Shown in pieces: positions 46,750 to 56,535 of a stretch of 64,000 bases of DNA (position 1 is the first letter of the stretch; each line of letters starts with the position of its first letter). The position numbers and the translations under genes are program-made. The notes under the pieces are model-generated. The model worked only from the letters and a program-made list of their open reading frames with translations. It was not told the origin of the DNA and ran no database searches. Origin of the DNA: Maribellus comscasis (GTDB taxonomy: Bacteria > Bacteroidota > Bacteroidia > Bacteroidales > Prolixibacteraceae); NCBI RefSeq assembly GCF_009762775.1, contig NZ_CP046401.1:6336001-6400000 (forward strand), given 5' to 3'.

Positions 46750-47817
46750 ATGGGTAGAGCAGAACTCCTGAAAAAGCTGCTTCCGGGTTTTATTCCTCTT
46801 TTTGTTTTTATTGCAGCTGATGAAATTTGGGGAACAAAAATTGGCTTGTTTGTAGCCGTGGGAACAGGAGTCGCTGAAATGACGTGGGTAGGGCTCAGAG
46901 AAAAGCGGTTTGATAAGTTTATCCTTTTTGACACCATTCTTTTGATCGCCCTTGGAGCGGTCTCCATTCTACTCAATAACGATATCTTTTTTAAGCTAAA
47001 GCCAGGATTAATCGAATTGGTATTGGTTGCCGTGCTTGCTGTTTCAGCTTTTTCATCGGTCAACATTGTCGGATTGATGAGCCAGCGATATCTGAAAGGC
47101 ACCTCTTTTAATGAAGCGCAGGCTACCCAAATGCGAAAAACGCTGAAATCGCTATTTTATATTTTCCTCGGGCATACGGTTTTGGTTTTTTATGCTACTT
47201 TTTTTATGAGCAAAGAAGCCTGGGCTTTTATAAGTGGCGGATTGTTTTATATTCTTTTTGGAGTTTATTTTCTGTATGAATTTTTAAAACAAAAACGACA
47301 ACAAAAACAATTGACCACTGAAGAGTGGGTTCCTCTGGTTGATGAAGAAGGAAAAGTAGTGGGACAGGCTCCGCGAAGCCATGTGCATAATGGAAGTAAA
47401 CTTTTGCATCCGGTAGTGCATATGCACGTAATTAACCGGAACAAGGCAATCCTTCTGCAGAAGCGACCACCTGATAAACTGATTCAGCCGGATAAATGGG
47501 ATACGGCAGTTGGAGGCCATATTTCGGCCGGCGAAAATTTAGAACAGGCACTTAAAAAAGAAGCTTTTGAAGAAATTGGTTTGGAAAAGTTTTCAGCCAA
47601 ACTGCAAAAGGTGTACAAATGGGAATCAAAAGAGGAAGTTGAGCTGGTTTATTTTTTTACCACTTTTGATTCTAAAAATTTCAACGTACATTCCGAAGAA
47701 GTGGTTGAAGCCCGTTTCTGGACTGTAAAACAGATCGAAAAACAGATAGGAACAGGAACTTTTACTCCAAATTTTGAATATGAATTTGAGTTGTTAAAAA
47801 AAATAAAACTGCTGTAA
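46750..47817 (+). CDS. YciB-like membrane domain fused to a Nudix hydrolase
   Basis: 355 aa. Residues 1 to about 180 contain five or so transmembrane helices resembling the intracellular septation protein A (YciB) family, including GFIPLFVFIAADEIWGTKIG. A soluble Nudix domain follows from about 195. The Nudix box is GGHISAGENLEQALKKEAFEEIGL, with Lys in place of the usual first Arg of REUXEEXGU. WVPLVDEEGKVVGQAPRSHVH resembles isopentenyl-diphosphate isomerase-like Nudix proteins. It would hydrolyse a nucleotide-linked substrate at the membrane. Substrate unknown. Confidence 0.8.
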   Translation: MGRAELLKKLLPGFIPLFVFIAADEIWGTKIGLFVAVGTGVAEMTWVGLREKRFDKFILFDTILLIALGAVSILLNNDIFFKLKPGLIELVLVAVLAVSAFSSVNIVGLMSQRYLKGTSFNEAQATQMRKTLKSLFYIFLGHTVLVFYATFFMSKEAWAFISGGLFYILFGVYFLYEFLKQKRQQKQLTTEEWVPLVDEEGKVVGQAPRSHVHNGSKLLHPVVHMHVINRNKAILLQKRPPDKLIQPDKWDTAVGGHISAGENLEQALKKEAFEEIGLEKFSAKLQKVYKWESKEEVELVYFFTTFDSKNFNVHSEEVVEARFWTVKQIEKQIGTGTFTPNFEYEFELLKKIKLL

Positions 47818-47818
47818 T

Positions 47819-48310
47819 TTATTCAACTCCTATCCCTTTCATCAAAGAATTCCAGTCCCAATAATCTTTGTTTTTAATGATTTTTGCATTCTCAATTTGC
47901 ATAATGGATATACCTTTTAAACTCATTGTTTTGTTAGTAGCCGGAATTGACATTTGTGGCCAGCCAACTGAGTTTGTACCTTTCCAAACCCATTCAACAA
48001 CAGCCTGATTTTCATTTGCAACAATCGATACAATTTCAAATTTTGAGTCTGGCATTCCTTCAACTGTCGCAACAATATAGTTTTTAATCGCAGTTTTTCC
48101 CTGGTAAAATCTGCCGGAACATATTTCCTCATAGCTTGCATTTTCAGAGAACAGCGACTCGAACTGGTTATAATTTTGATGATTTAATGTTGCAATAAAT
48201 GATTCGGCGATTTTGGAATTCAGAACAGTCTTCTGATTTTGGGCACTACTGACATTTACAAAAAATATACTGCAGCAGAAAAGAGTAAACAGCTTTATAT
48301 GTGTCTTCAT
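47819..48310 (-). CDS. Secreted SnoaL/NTF2-like protein
   Basis: 163 aa with a signal peptide (ends VNVSSAQ). NTF2-like fold of the ester-cyclase/SnoaL type: ASYEEICSGRFYQGKTAIKNYI and VEWVWKGTN are typical. Function unknown; secretion argues against polyketide chemistry. Confidence 0.7.
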   Translation of the reverse strand: MKTHIKLFTLFCCSIFFVNVSSAQNQKTVLNSKIAESFIATLNHQNYNQFESLFSENASYEEICSGRFYQGKTAIKNYIVATVEGMPDSKFEIVSIVANENQAVVEWVWKGTNSVGWPQMSIPATNKTMSLKGISIMQIENAKIIKNKDYWDWNSLMKGIGVE

Positions 48311-48374
48311 AAAATTTGATTATTGATTTACAGTAATTTACAAAATAAATGGGTAAAAATCAATATCTTACAAT

Positions 48375-49836
48375 ATTGGACTTACCCCAAAATTCACATG
48401 ATGATTTGACGTTGCTCTTTATTGATAAGGCTTGTAGGTTTTAGTTGAAGTGAAATTGGTTTCTTTTTACAAAAAAATGGGGATACTTTTTATTGCATTT
48501 AGATAAAAGTACCCTCCTGTATATATTTGTAATACCGCTCACAAATTCAGGAGGATACGATATGAACTTTAGCCATTTAGCCAGTAATCTCAGGAACAAA
48601 ATAGCAAAATTTTCGGGGATACTTTCAATTCAACTGGATAAAACTGCAGGGCGTTTTATAAAAGAAGCAGTATACGGTATTTTAGCTTCGCAGTCAGTTA
48701 TGTTAACAGAAATTGGGCGGCAACTGGAAAGCAAGGTAAGGTTAAAGAAAATCGAAGAGCGTTTTAGCCGTCAATTAAATAAAGCTCAAATATGGCAAAA
48801 TGTACATCAACAAATACTTTCTTTAGCAAAAAGCAGGATAAATAAGGATACTTTATTGATCCTTGACCTTGGCGATATCCATAAACCTTATGCAGAGAAG
48901 ATGGAATACCTGGCAAAGGTTAGGGATGGGAGCAGCCTTGAGGGCAATATAGTTGATGGGTACTGGACAAACCAGGTTATTGCAGCAGAGCCTGGCAGCA
49001 ATGAACTAACACCACTATATTCAGCATTGTATTCACAAGAATCCCCTGATTTTAGAAGCGAGAACGAAGAAATCAAGGGGGCCATTGATTTTGTAAGCAA
49101 ACAAACGGGCAACCAAGGGGTATGGGTCATTGACCGTGGGGGCGACAGGGATAAAATATATGAGCCCTTGATTGAAAAAAACAGGCAATTTATTATCCGC
49201 CTGGTAGGTACGCGTGATTTGATTTGCCGGGGTAAGCCTATCAGAGCATTATGGTTGGCGCATGCCCATGCCCCTATAAAGAAACTATTGTACGGGTAAA
49301 AAACGGGGAAGAATTTATTTACCATGTAAGCTATGGGGCAACTTCTGTAAAACTCCCATGGTCCAATAAGCCCTTAACGCTGGTTGTAGTGAAAGGTTAT
49401 GGCAAGAAGCCAATGATGATATTGACTTCTCTGCAAGTAAAAAGAAATAAAGGGGGTATAAAACACATAATCCAATCCTATATCAAACGTTGGAGTATTG
49501 AAGAAACTATCCGCTTTATAAAACAAACATACGATTTAGAAAATATCAGGGTACTAAAATACAGACGGTTGCAAAATATGATGGCTTTATTGCTTGCTGT
49601 TTTCTATTTTATTGCTGTAATTCTTGACCAATCAAATAAACTTACTATTATGGCAGGGCATATATTAAAAAGCGCCAAAAGGGTTTTTGGGATACCAGAT
49701 TTTAAATACTATGCATTGGGAGATGGGATAAGTAATATTTTTAAACGTTGTCCAGGCAAATTATCTGATTTTTATCGTAATAAAGCTGATCCGCAACTTA
49801 ATTTTATTTTCTGATAAAAAATGGGGTAAGTCCAAT
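48375..49836 (+). mobile_element. IS4-family insertion sequence, degenerate
   Basis: Perfect 15-bp terminal inverted repeats ATTGGACTTACCCCA (48375-48389) and its complement (49822-49836) flank a split transposase gene. Total about 1.46 kb. No clear target duplication in the immediate flanks. Confidence 0.85.
48562..49814 (+). pseudogene. IS4-family transposase, frameshifted
   Basis: The start ATG follows an AGGAGG site. First frame to 49299, second from about 49251 to 49814, a -1 shift. Catalytic residues: Asp in LILDLGDIHK, Asp in WVIDRGGDRD, and the IS4 signature Y-(2)-R-(3)-E-(6)-K in YIKRWSIEETIRFIK. No slippery heptamer is seen at the shift, so it is more likely a disabling mutation than programmed frameshifting. 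Confidence 0.85.
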
Positions 49837-49872
49837 TATGCACTAATAATGAGAACTTACATTCTTGACCAG

Positions 49873-49955
49873 AAATAGGAATAGTCAATTTTTCATTTGA
49901 TAGCTCGTTCTGTATTATAAATATCATTTGAATGGAAAATTGACTATTCCTATTT
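49873..49955. repeat. Long inverted repeat, 20-bp perfect arms
   Basis: AAATAGGAATAGTCAATTTT (49873-49892) is the exact complement of 49936-49955, with a 43-nt loop. Too long and weakly T-flanked for an ordinary terminator; it could be a miniature element or a hairpin of single-stranded DNA. Confidence 0.6.
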
Positions 49956-49960
49956 AAATA

Positions 49961-50218
49961 CTAATCTTCTGTACAGGTAATGATTAAAGACCCCTTTTTG
50001 AATAGATAAAGCATTAATTCACGGTGTTGTTTATCAGTCCCCAGAAAGTCCAAAAACTCATTTACAACGCTCTCTGGTAGGTTTTGGAGTAAGGTATTTT
50101 TATCAATCCTGTATCTTTTTAGCTGTTTATCCTCTATAATACAGGATTTTAGAACTTCAAAGCATTCTTCATCTGGTTCTTTATGAATTAAGGTAATTTT
50201 TGAATGTGAGCTAATCAT
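49961..50218 (-). CDS. Small unknown cytosolic protein (85 aa)
   Basis: 85 aa, charged, predicted helical, starting MISSHSKITLIHKEPDEE. No recognised domain. It sits between insertion sequences and after a fragment of another gene in the same direction, so it may be a survivor of a disrupted operon. Confidence 0.45.
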   Translation of the reverse strand: MISSHSKITLIHKEPDEECFEVLKSCIIEDKQLKRYRIDKNTLLQNLPESVVNEFLDFLGTDKQHRELMLYLFKKGSLIITCTED

Positions 50219-50295
50219 AGTTTAGGATTGTAATTAATCTTTAAATTTTTGAACCAAAGTTAAAGTATCAATTGTTATTTGTTTTTTTTTGCATT

Positions 50296-50420
50296 CTATT
50301 TTACCTGATAAAACATATCACCATTTTCATCATGGTAATAATAAAATATATTTCCTTTTTTAGTGTCATTTAAATAAACAGATGGCTCGTAATCATTAGT
50401 TGGTTGCTGAATCGATATTC
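50296..50420 (-). pseudogene. C-terminal fragment of an unknown gene
   Basis: An open frame of about 40 codons ends at the stop at 50296 and reads QQPTNDYEPSVYLNDTKKGN then IFYYYHDENGDMFYQVK. The sequence looks protein-coding. It has no start and merges upstream into the tandem repeat at 50419-50461, so it is probably a gene end cut off by an insertion. Confidence 0.4.
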
Positions 50421-50461
50421 CGATGATACCCTGCCAATGATTCCGGCGATACCCTGCCAGT
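50419..50461. repeat. Two-copy direct repeat, IS21-like terminal remnant
   Basis: GATACCCTGCCA at 50425-50436 and 50448-50459 within a 23-bp tandem unit, followed by GCCAGTCAATTTTC. This resembles the IS21 end at 2074-2090 (GCCAGTCAAATTGACC on the other strand). Probably a solo end of a lost IS21-type element. The rest of 50219-50592 shows nothing else. Confidence 0.4.
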
Positions 50462-50592
50462 CAATTTTCGGTTTCAACGGCTAAGAGATGGGAGATTGAG
50501 ATATTGTTATAAGTTCAGAAAAAATAATCTTTTATATGTATCCCGTCTACCAAGTAGGTCTTGAAAAATCTTTTATGATAATATACTTTTGC

Positions 50593-51387
50593 TTATTGTA
50601 GGGTAGTTTGTTTCCTAAGGTTTTTCCAATTCTGGGGCAGTAGTTCATTTAGCTTGTTGGCTTTATGAGTCGATATCCTTTCCAATACATCTCTTAGCCA
50701 CTCAAAGGGGTTGACATCATTCTTTTTGCAAGTACCAAAAAACGAGTAAAACATGGCTGCCCGTTGAGCCCCCTCATGTGACCCGGCGAACAGATAGTTT
50801 TTTCGGCCGAGCGCATTGGGCCTTATCGCATTTTCTACCAGGTTATTGTCTATTTCCAGGTGCCCGTCATAAAGGTAAGCCAGCAGATTGTCCCACCGGG
50901 GGATAGTATATTGTAACGCTTCACCCATAGGGCTTTTGGGCAGGGTGTGATTAAATTTCTCTGCCATCCATTGATCGTATTGGCCGGTATCCGGACATTT
51001 TCCCTTGCGAACCTTTGTACCTGGCGATAAACCGGAAGGTGGTCAACATATTTGTCGACCATTACCTGTGCCAGTAAGCCCGGGCCTGCAATACCTTTTT
51101 CAATAGGGAAGTCTGGCAGTGGGGCAATGACGCCTGTATGTGTTAATGTTTCTGATGTATTTGGGCCGGATAAATCTTTTGATAAAAAATTTTGCCGGAA
51201 CAAGTTCCAGTTGGTCGGTAACTTCCCTGCCAATGCACTTCATTCCGGTGGTATCTTCTTCCGGTTCAAGGACGATTTCTTCCACTGGCAAGTGGTCGGG
51301 TAAGGGTATACGTCCAGGATGGTTTTTTCGGCCCTTCTTCTCACGGGTATATGTTATTGTTTTGGTAACGTTTCCTTTTCCGGACAT
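50593..51387 (-). pseudogene. IS66 TnpC transposase, broken
   Basis: N-terminal part from 51387 reads HPGRIPLPDHLPVEE to IKRFIRPKY, then shifts frame to continue as GVIAPLPDFPIEKGIAGPG and VDKYVDHLPVYRQVQRF. After NGWQ the sequence jumps to the C-terminal part (KSPMGEALQYTIPRWDNLLAYLYDG, then IDNNLVENAIRPNALGRKNY). About 170 residues with the first two DDE aspartates are missing, as is the N-terminal coiled coil. Not functional. Confidence 0.82.
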
Positions 51388-51703
51388 TTTTAATGCTCAA
51401 TCCATCGATAATCATCACCAGTTTGGCATAATCCAGGACAATACTTCCGCCCGAAAAATTGTACCGGGGAAGTTCAAAAGTCCCTTTTCCCAGGCGCTTG
51501 TAATATAAAATAAAGCCGGCCCCCTGCCAGTGGAGCAGTTTTACCTTATCGCGGCGTTTATTGATAAAGATAAACACATCGCCGTTACAGGGATTCCGGC
51601 CAAGAATATTTTGTACCAGGCCACTCAGACCATCGAAACTTTTACGCATGTCGGTGGGCTGGCTGTACAAATGAAACTGATTTTCGGATGACAGGGCAAA
51701 CAT
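51341..51703 (-). CDS. tnpB: IS66 accessory protein TnpB
   Basis: 120 aa; starts MFALSSENQFHLYSQPTDMR, then KSFDGLSGLV and NPCNGDVFIFINKRRDKVKLLHW, typical of the IS66 Orf2 family. The last 20 or so residues are read out of frame from tnpC, so the true C-terminus is altered. Its exact role in transposition is unknown. Confidence 0.82.
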   Translation of the reverse strand: MFALSSENQFHLYSQPTDMRKSFDGLSGLVQNILGRNPCNGDVFIFINKRRDKVKLLHWQGAGFILYYKRLGKGTFELPRYNFSGGSIVLDYAKLVMIIDGLSIKNVRKRKRYQNNNIYP

Positions 51704-51706
51704 GCG

Positions 51707-52048
51707 CTAAAGGTTTATCAGGCTTTTCAACTGTCCGATATCAATCCCAGCCGGAAAACTCAGTTGAACCCCATTGGGAAAAGATAGCTCTGTCCGGCCA
51801 TAACTTTCTTTTCCGGCCGCTGTCGTTCTGTCACTGGAAACTTCTACAGGGATAAATGCATCAGGAGTTTCTTTGTTCTGCTCAACCGAAAGTCTGTTTT
51901 CTTTCTTGTATTTTTTATACCAGTAGCTAAATGTTTTTACCGAGAGCTTTTCACGGGAACAAAACTTAATCTGAGATAACCCACTTTCCTGCCATAACTC
52001 TATGGCCAGGTACATCTCCTCTTTACTATACTTCTGATTCTTTCGCAT
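51707..52048 (-). CDS. tnpA: IS66 helix-turn-helix protein TnpA
   Basis: 113 aa; helix-turn-helix near the N-terminus (SGLSQIKFCSREKLSVKTFS, then YWYKKYKK), as in IS66 Orf1. Ends 4 bp before tnpB. Probably binds the element ends. Confidence 0.78.
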   Translation of the reverse strand: MRKNQKYSKEEMYLAIELWQESGLSQIKFCSREKLSVKTFSYWYKKYKKENRLSVEQNKETPDAFIPVEVSSDRTTAAGKESYGRTELSFPNGVQLSFPAGIDIGQLKSLINL

Positions 52049-52189
52049 GGCGCGAATTTAAAATCCGGCAGGAGATCTAACAAGACGAGGTTGGTAGAAG
52101 GGATACGTATAGTCACCTAAATATAGGTGTAGAATTTTGAAAGGAGAAATAAAGAATGAAGTTGGAAATTGTTTACGGATGCTTTCAGG

Positions 52190-52526
52190 TCAGAAAGCTT
52201 ATGCTTTTGAAGAACTCAATGTGCGGTTTGACAATGTTCACCTATTGTATTGATAATGGTTCCTCCCAAAGTTTCCATATCTGATTTGATGGATATTTTG
52301 AAGGGCCGGACAGCTATTCAGGTAATTAACAAGTTTAAGGACCTGAAACAAAAACAATATTGGGGCAGTCATTTGTGATTCAAAGTCTACTGTGTTGATA
52401 AGGTTGGTTTGGATGCAGAAATGATAAAAAGATACGTGAAATTTCAAGGAGATAAAGATAAAAGAGAAGGCCAGTAGTAGTAATATTTGCGGAGACAACA
52501 AACTTTTACCTTCTTTGAGGGGTAAA
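52190..52526 (+). pseudogene. IS200/IS605-family TnpA remnant
   Basis: From 52256 the frame reads VPPKVSISDLMDILKGRTAI, then FKDLKQKQYWGSHL, a stop at 52376-52378 where the family usually has Trp, then VYCVDKVGLDAEMIKRYV to 52474. Upstream, a shifted frame gives NVHLL, the HUH region of the family (one His changed). The catalytic Tyr position is not recoverable. A hairpin TTTACC/GGTAAA (52505-52526) may be the element's right-end structure. Dead element. Confidence 0.7.
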
Positions 52527-53023
52527 GGTATTATATTCTCTTTTAGGAATTTTCCCCAAGCTTCAATGTGGCTGATATAACATTCTCTTTTATTACCTTA
52601 TCCAATTTTAGTAAAGCCAGGCTACATCATTCCCTGTGAACGAGGCCATTTTACAAATGCGTTTTATTCCACAAAAAGAGGACATGGCAATTGAAATCAA
52701 AATCTGGTTCTCTCCAAACTTTGTCCTACTATGCCACTCGGCTGGGAATAAGGTACTAATTGGTTTTATATTGCTGTTTTTGTTTATGCTGTATTAAGGC
52801 CTGAATACTTTGTGATATTATTGCCTGAAGATGAATACTTCACAACTTTTGATGGGTCTTTCAATTTTTTATTCGTATTTTTCACCCTCTGACTAATATT
52901 TTTTACTGCTCGTGTCTTTATTTCAATGTATTGAATATGAGTAATATTCGCGATGTTTATTCGTTTCTGTTTTATATTTTTAAGTTCTAAATCATTTCAT
53001 CGTAGGCGTTAATTTATAAGTCA
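52527..53023. other. Intergenic region before the sulfatase cluster
   Basis: About 500 bp, AT-rich. No gene, repeat or terminator that I can support. Confidence 0.6.
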
Positions 53024-54583
53024 TCATATATTTTTTTCAACCGGCTCTGGAAGCAAATCCAGAAACCGGCAGTTTTTAGCTCTAAATTCTTTCAGCAGTT
53101 GTTTCCTCATTTTTCTTAATCTCACTTTATATTCCGGTTTAACAGCAAGATTTGTCAATTCCTCAGGATCATTTTCCAAATCATACAACTCTTCAATGTA
53201 ATCTTTATAAATGTATCGTACATATTTATACTTACCTGTTTGTAACATCATCCACGCTTTTGTTCGTGTATTTCTATGCACAATAAATTTTGACCAGTCA
53301 CCAGTTTTATGCGCTTTTTCCAGTTCGCTTTTAATGGTATCATTTCCGTATATCAAACCAGTGTAAAGTTGAACCATCGGCTCATTATTCCAGAAATCAG
53401 CTTCAGGCTTGTAAATTAATTCTGTTAAATCCCTGCCATCTAATTTTTGCGAAGGTTGAATATTACACATAGAATGGAAAGTTGCAATTATATCAGTTCC
53501 GTTTACAGGAATATCGCACACCTTATTTTGAGGAAAATCATTGGGTTTTACAAAAATTAGAGGTGCAAGTAAGTTGGCATCATAAGGTGCGATTTTGAGG
53601 TTATAGCCATGTTGTCCCCATGCATACCCCTGGTCAGAAGTAAAAACAACAATTGTGTTTTCAAGTTGACCGGTTTCTTCCAATGTTGTCATTATCTTTC
53701 CAATTCCTTCATCAATAGACCTGACTGCCTCGTTGTATTGTTTCACCCAACTATCAAGTGTCCTGTTTTTTTTCATTGGCTTTCCGGTAACAGGATCTTT
53801 TTTGAATGTTTCCAGATTCACCATATGTTCCGGTTTATCAGGACGTGGAGCAAAAATATCTTTTGGGTTTTTAACTTCAGGCGTATTTTCATAAGAACCA
53901 ATATGCCTGTCTGCAGGGGTGTGCGGACCATGAACACCGCCATAGCACAGCCAAAAATACCAGGGTCTGTCTTTTTCTTTTGCTCTTTCTTTTAGAAATT
54001 CCAAAGTCATATCGGTATATGCGTCTGTACTGTATTTTTCAAGCTTTAATAATGTATCGCCATTAATTCTCAAGCTTTGGTCCCAATAATAATTGTGACT
54101 GTTGCCAGGCAAATAATGTTCATACACAGCCGACCAATCCCAGGTTTCTTTGTGCCGGGGTACGTTCCAGTGCCACTTTCCAATCATACCGGTATAATAC
54201 CCTTGTTTCCTAAACTCAACAGGCCAGTAGGTTGTAGATTTATCATAATTATGCTGTAACATTCCTGTTAAGGCGTTTCCCCTTGAAGGCACACATTTGG
54301 CACCGGTATAACACGTGCTAAAACGCACTCCTTTCTCCGCAAGTTTATCAATGTTTGGTGTTCTGATCCAGGGGTGTGCTTCAGGATAACAGCTTAACGT
54401 TCGTATAGACTGGTCATCCGTAAAAATATAAAGGATATTGGGTTTCCTCTTTGAGTTGGCATTTGCAAATGAGGAGACGTTTACCAGTAAAAATAGTGCA
54501 ATTAAGTTTCTTACTAAAAAAGAAACTCTTCTATAGCTAATGCCATATACAATTTTACCGGAACAAATTTTTAGTTTTTTCAT
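53024..54583 (-). CDS. Sulfatase, first of three (519 aa)
   Basis: Type I sulfatase. The formylglycine motif CVPSRGNALTG starts at Cys97, the residue that is oxidised to the catalytic aldehyde. Metal ligands begin at FTDDQ (55-58) and include the later VFTSDQGYAWGQHG. A hydrophobic segment at about 20-43 should direct export. It cleaves sulfate esters of a glycan. Last gene of the visible cluster. Confidence 0.9.
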   Translation of the reverse strand: MKKLKICSGKIVYGISYRRVSFLVRNLIALFLLVNVSSFANANSKRKPNILYIFTDDQSIRTLSCYPEAHPWIRTPNIDKLAEKGVRFSTCYTGAKCVPSRGNALTGMLQHNYDKSTTYWPVEFRKQGYYTGMIGKWHWNVPRHKETWDWSAVYEHYLPGNSHNYYWDQSLRINGDTLLKLEKYSTDAYTDMTLEFLKERAKEKDRPWYFWLCYGGVHGPHTPADRHIGSYENTPEVKNPKDIFAPRPDKPEHMVNLETFKKDPVTGKPMKKNRTLDSWVKQYNEAVRSIDEGIGKIMTTLEETGQLENTIVVFTSDQGYAWGQHGYNLKIAPYDANLLAPLIFVKPNDFPQNKVCDIPVNGTDIIATFHSMCNIQPSQKLDGRDLTELIYKPEADFWNNEPMVQLYTGLIYGNDTIKSELEKAHKTGDWSKFIVHRNTRTKAWMMLQTGKYKYVRYIYKDYIEELYDLENDPEELTNLAVKPEYKVRLRKMRKQLLKEFRAKNCRFLDLLPEPVEKNI

Positions 54584-54610
54584 TCAGTTTAAATTTTTAT
54601 CCTCATCATT

Positions 54611-56431
54611 TTACTTATTCAACAAATATTTTCCATAACGCATTGTAAATTCATAACTGTCTTGTGAAGCTTCACTTGCTATTTTCCTGGCCTCATCATT
54701 TAAAATTCCCGTCTGATCAATGGCGCTCATAGCATACATTCCAACAATTTTGTTTTTATTCTTTAACTCCCGGCTTAAAGTAGGAATCGGATTAAAATCA
54801 GGTTCGACTTTAAATAGTGCCAGATTTGCAGCAATGCGCACGCTGGGTTCTGTATCTTTTATTAAAGCTTCCAGTTGCCTTTTTGCTGAGGTTATTTTAT
54901 TAACTCCCAGCCATGTAGCAGCCCAATATCGCTCAGCAGGCTCTTCTGAAATTGAAGCTCCGAGTAAAACCGGGGTATTTTGTTTTTCTCCAGCCTCTAT
55001 AATTCTAATTAAACGAGGATTTATATCCTTAAACTGAGGCTGTTTCATGGCTATAAATTTGTTGCCATATTTTTCTCCCAGTTCCTCCAAATAAGGTTCA
55101 GGAATTAGCCCGGGATCATTGATTTGTGTCATCCAATTGTAAAGTACTGATCTTAGCTTTTTTAATTCAGCTTGATAAGCAGGATCAAAGGCCAGATTGT
55201 GAATTTCAAAAGGGTCTTTTTCCAAATCATATAATTCTTCTGTTGGTCGTGTCGGGTTATAAAACTGCGCTTGTAATTTATTCAGCTTATTTAACGCAAA
55301 GAGTTCCCTTGTGTGTTTACTTATCTCTTTCTGATCTTTGTACTGATTGCGTTGTGCATGAGGCCTGTAACTTAGAAAATTGCGAATATATTTTAACTTC
55401 TCTGTTCGAACCGCCCGGATGATATCTGTTGTTTCATCACAACGGTCGCGGCTGGAAAAAATGTATTCCTGCTTTTGATAATTCTTAGCAAAAATATTTT
55501 TACCCTGAATGTTTTCAGGAATTTGAAGACCTGCAAAAGCCAGCGAACTGGGCAATAAATCGATGTGTTTTACCATATCATTGCGAACAGTTCCTTTAAA
55601 CCTGTCATTTGGAAATTTTACAATTAGCGGTACTTTAATTCCCTCATCATAAAGAAATTGTTTACCACGCAGGTGAGAAATCCCGTGATCTGTTAACAAA
55701 AAAATAAGTGTATTTTCATATACTCCCGCTGCTTTCAGATCGGCAACAATTTGTTTTACATTCTCATCAGTGTCAAGCCACGAGCCAAGATATTCCTTCC
55801 AATCATTACGCATGATACTATCTTCAAAATAGTATGGAGGCAATTTAAAATCTTCTGTATTCGCCCTTGTTTTTCTGTTCTTTCCTCCCTTTAACTGAAT
55901 TTGAGTAAAGAATGGTTTTCCTTTTGGGCAGTCCTTCCAACTTTTACCAGAATAGATAATTTTATTATCAAAGTTGTAATCTTCTTTTCCCGATTTACCG
56001 TTTATATTTTCGTTTGTTACAAAATAGCCTTCATCCTCAAAAAGTTTGCTCGCCAATGGAATTTCAGCAGGTAAAATAAAGCTTTCAACATACGCTAAAT
56101 TTGTCCCTTTTCCTTTACTTCTCTGGCTGCGATGGTTATGTGCATCAATGGTATTTTGATACATGCCAGTAACCAATGCCGAACGTGAGGGTGAGCAAAC
56201 AGGAGCAGTTACAAAAGCATTTTCAAAACGAACACCTTCAGCAGCCAAAGCATCAATGTTAGGTGTTTGAATTGCTTTTCCACCATAACAACTAATATGA
56301 CAAGAAGCATCTTCTATTACTATCCACAAAACATTGGGGTTATTTTTAATTTCTGAAGAGCTACAGAACAGGCCTGATAAAATCATTACTAGGAGTAACA
56401 AAAACTTAATATTTATCATCCGTTTATACAT
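54611..56431 (-). CDS. Sulfatase with C-terminal extension (606 aa)
   Basis: Lipoprotein (lipobox Cys23). Formylglycine motif CSPSRSALVTG starts at Cys79. The first metal site reads IEDAS, with Glu in place of the first Asp of the usual DD pair, a pattern of heparan N-sulfatase-like members. Later LLTDHGISH. The last 120 residues are helical repeats with HEAT-like character (RYWAATWLGVNKITSAK, then PSVRIAANLALF). It follows the next gene in the operon direction with short gaps. Confidence 0.9.
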   Translation of the reverse strand: MYKRMINIKFLLLLVMILSGLFCSSSEIKNNPNVLWIVIEDASCHISCYGGKAIQTPNIDALAAEGVRFENAFVTAPVCSPSRSALVTGMYQNTIDAHNHRSQRSKGKGTNLAYVESFILPAEIPLASKLFEDEGYFVTNENINGKSGKEDYNFDNKIIYSGKSWKDCPKGKPFFTQIQLKGGKNRKTRANTEDFKLPPYYFEDSIMRNDWKEYLGSWLDTDENVKQIVADLKAAGVYENTLIFLLTDHGISHLRGKQFLYDEGIKVPLIVKFPNDRFKGTVRNDMVKHIDLLPSSLAFAGLQIPENIQGKNIFAKNYQKQEYIFSSRDRCDETTDIIRAVRTEKLKYIRNFLSYRPHAQRNQYKDQKEISKHTRELFALNKLNKLQAQFYNPTRPTEELYDLEKDPFEIHNLAFDPAYQAELKKLRSVLYNWMTQINDPGLIPEPYLEELGEKYGNKFIAMKQPQFKDINPRLIRIIEAGEKQNTPVLLGASISEEPAERYWAATWLGVNKITSAKRQLEALIKDTEPSVRIAANLALFKVEPDFNPIPTLSRELKNKNKIVGMYAMSAIDQTGILNDEARKIASEASQDSYEFTMRYGKYLLNK

Positions 56432-56535
56432 TGTTAAATTATTGAAAGATAAAACTATCTGGTTACAATTATGCCCTCATCAAATTTTGCATCGAAAACC
56501 AATTAATTCTTAGATGTGGCTTGGGGTTATCTTTT

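Larger units (their letters stand above)
50593..52060 (-). mobile_element. IS66-family element, deleted
   Basis: Remains of tnpA, tnpB and tnpC in their usual order on the minus strand. At least two deletions or frameshifts have removed the catalytic centre of tnpC. Ends not resolved. Confidence 0.8.

Noticed and set aside
49251..49299. Programmed frameshift in the IS4 transposase
   Set aside because: No slippery heptamer or downstream structure recognised at the overlap; a disabling mutation is simpler.
52238..52501. 87-codon minus-strand frame
   Set aside because: It is antisense to the IS200/IS605 remnant and has no motif of its own.
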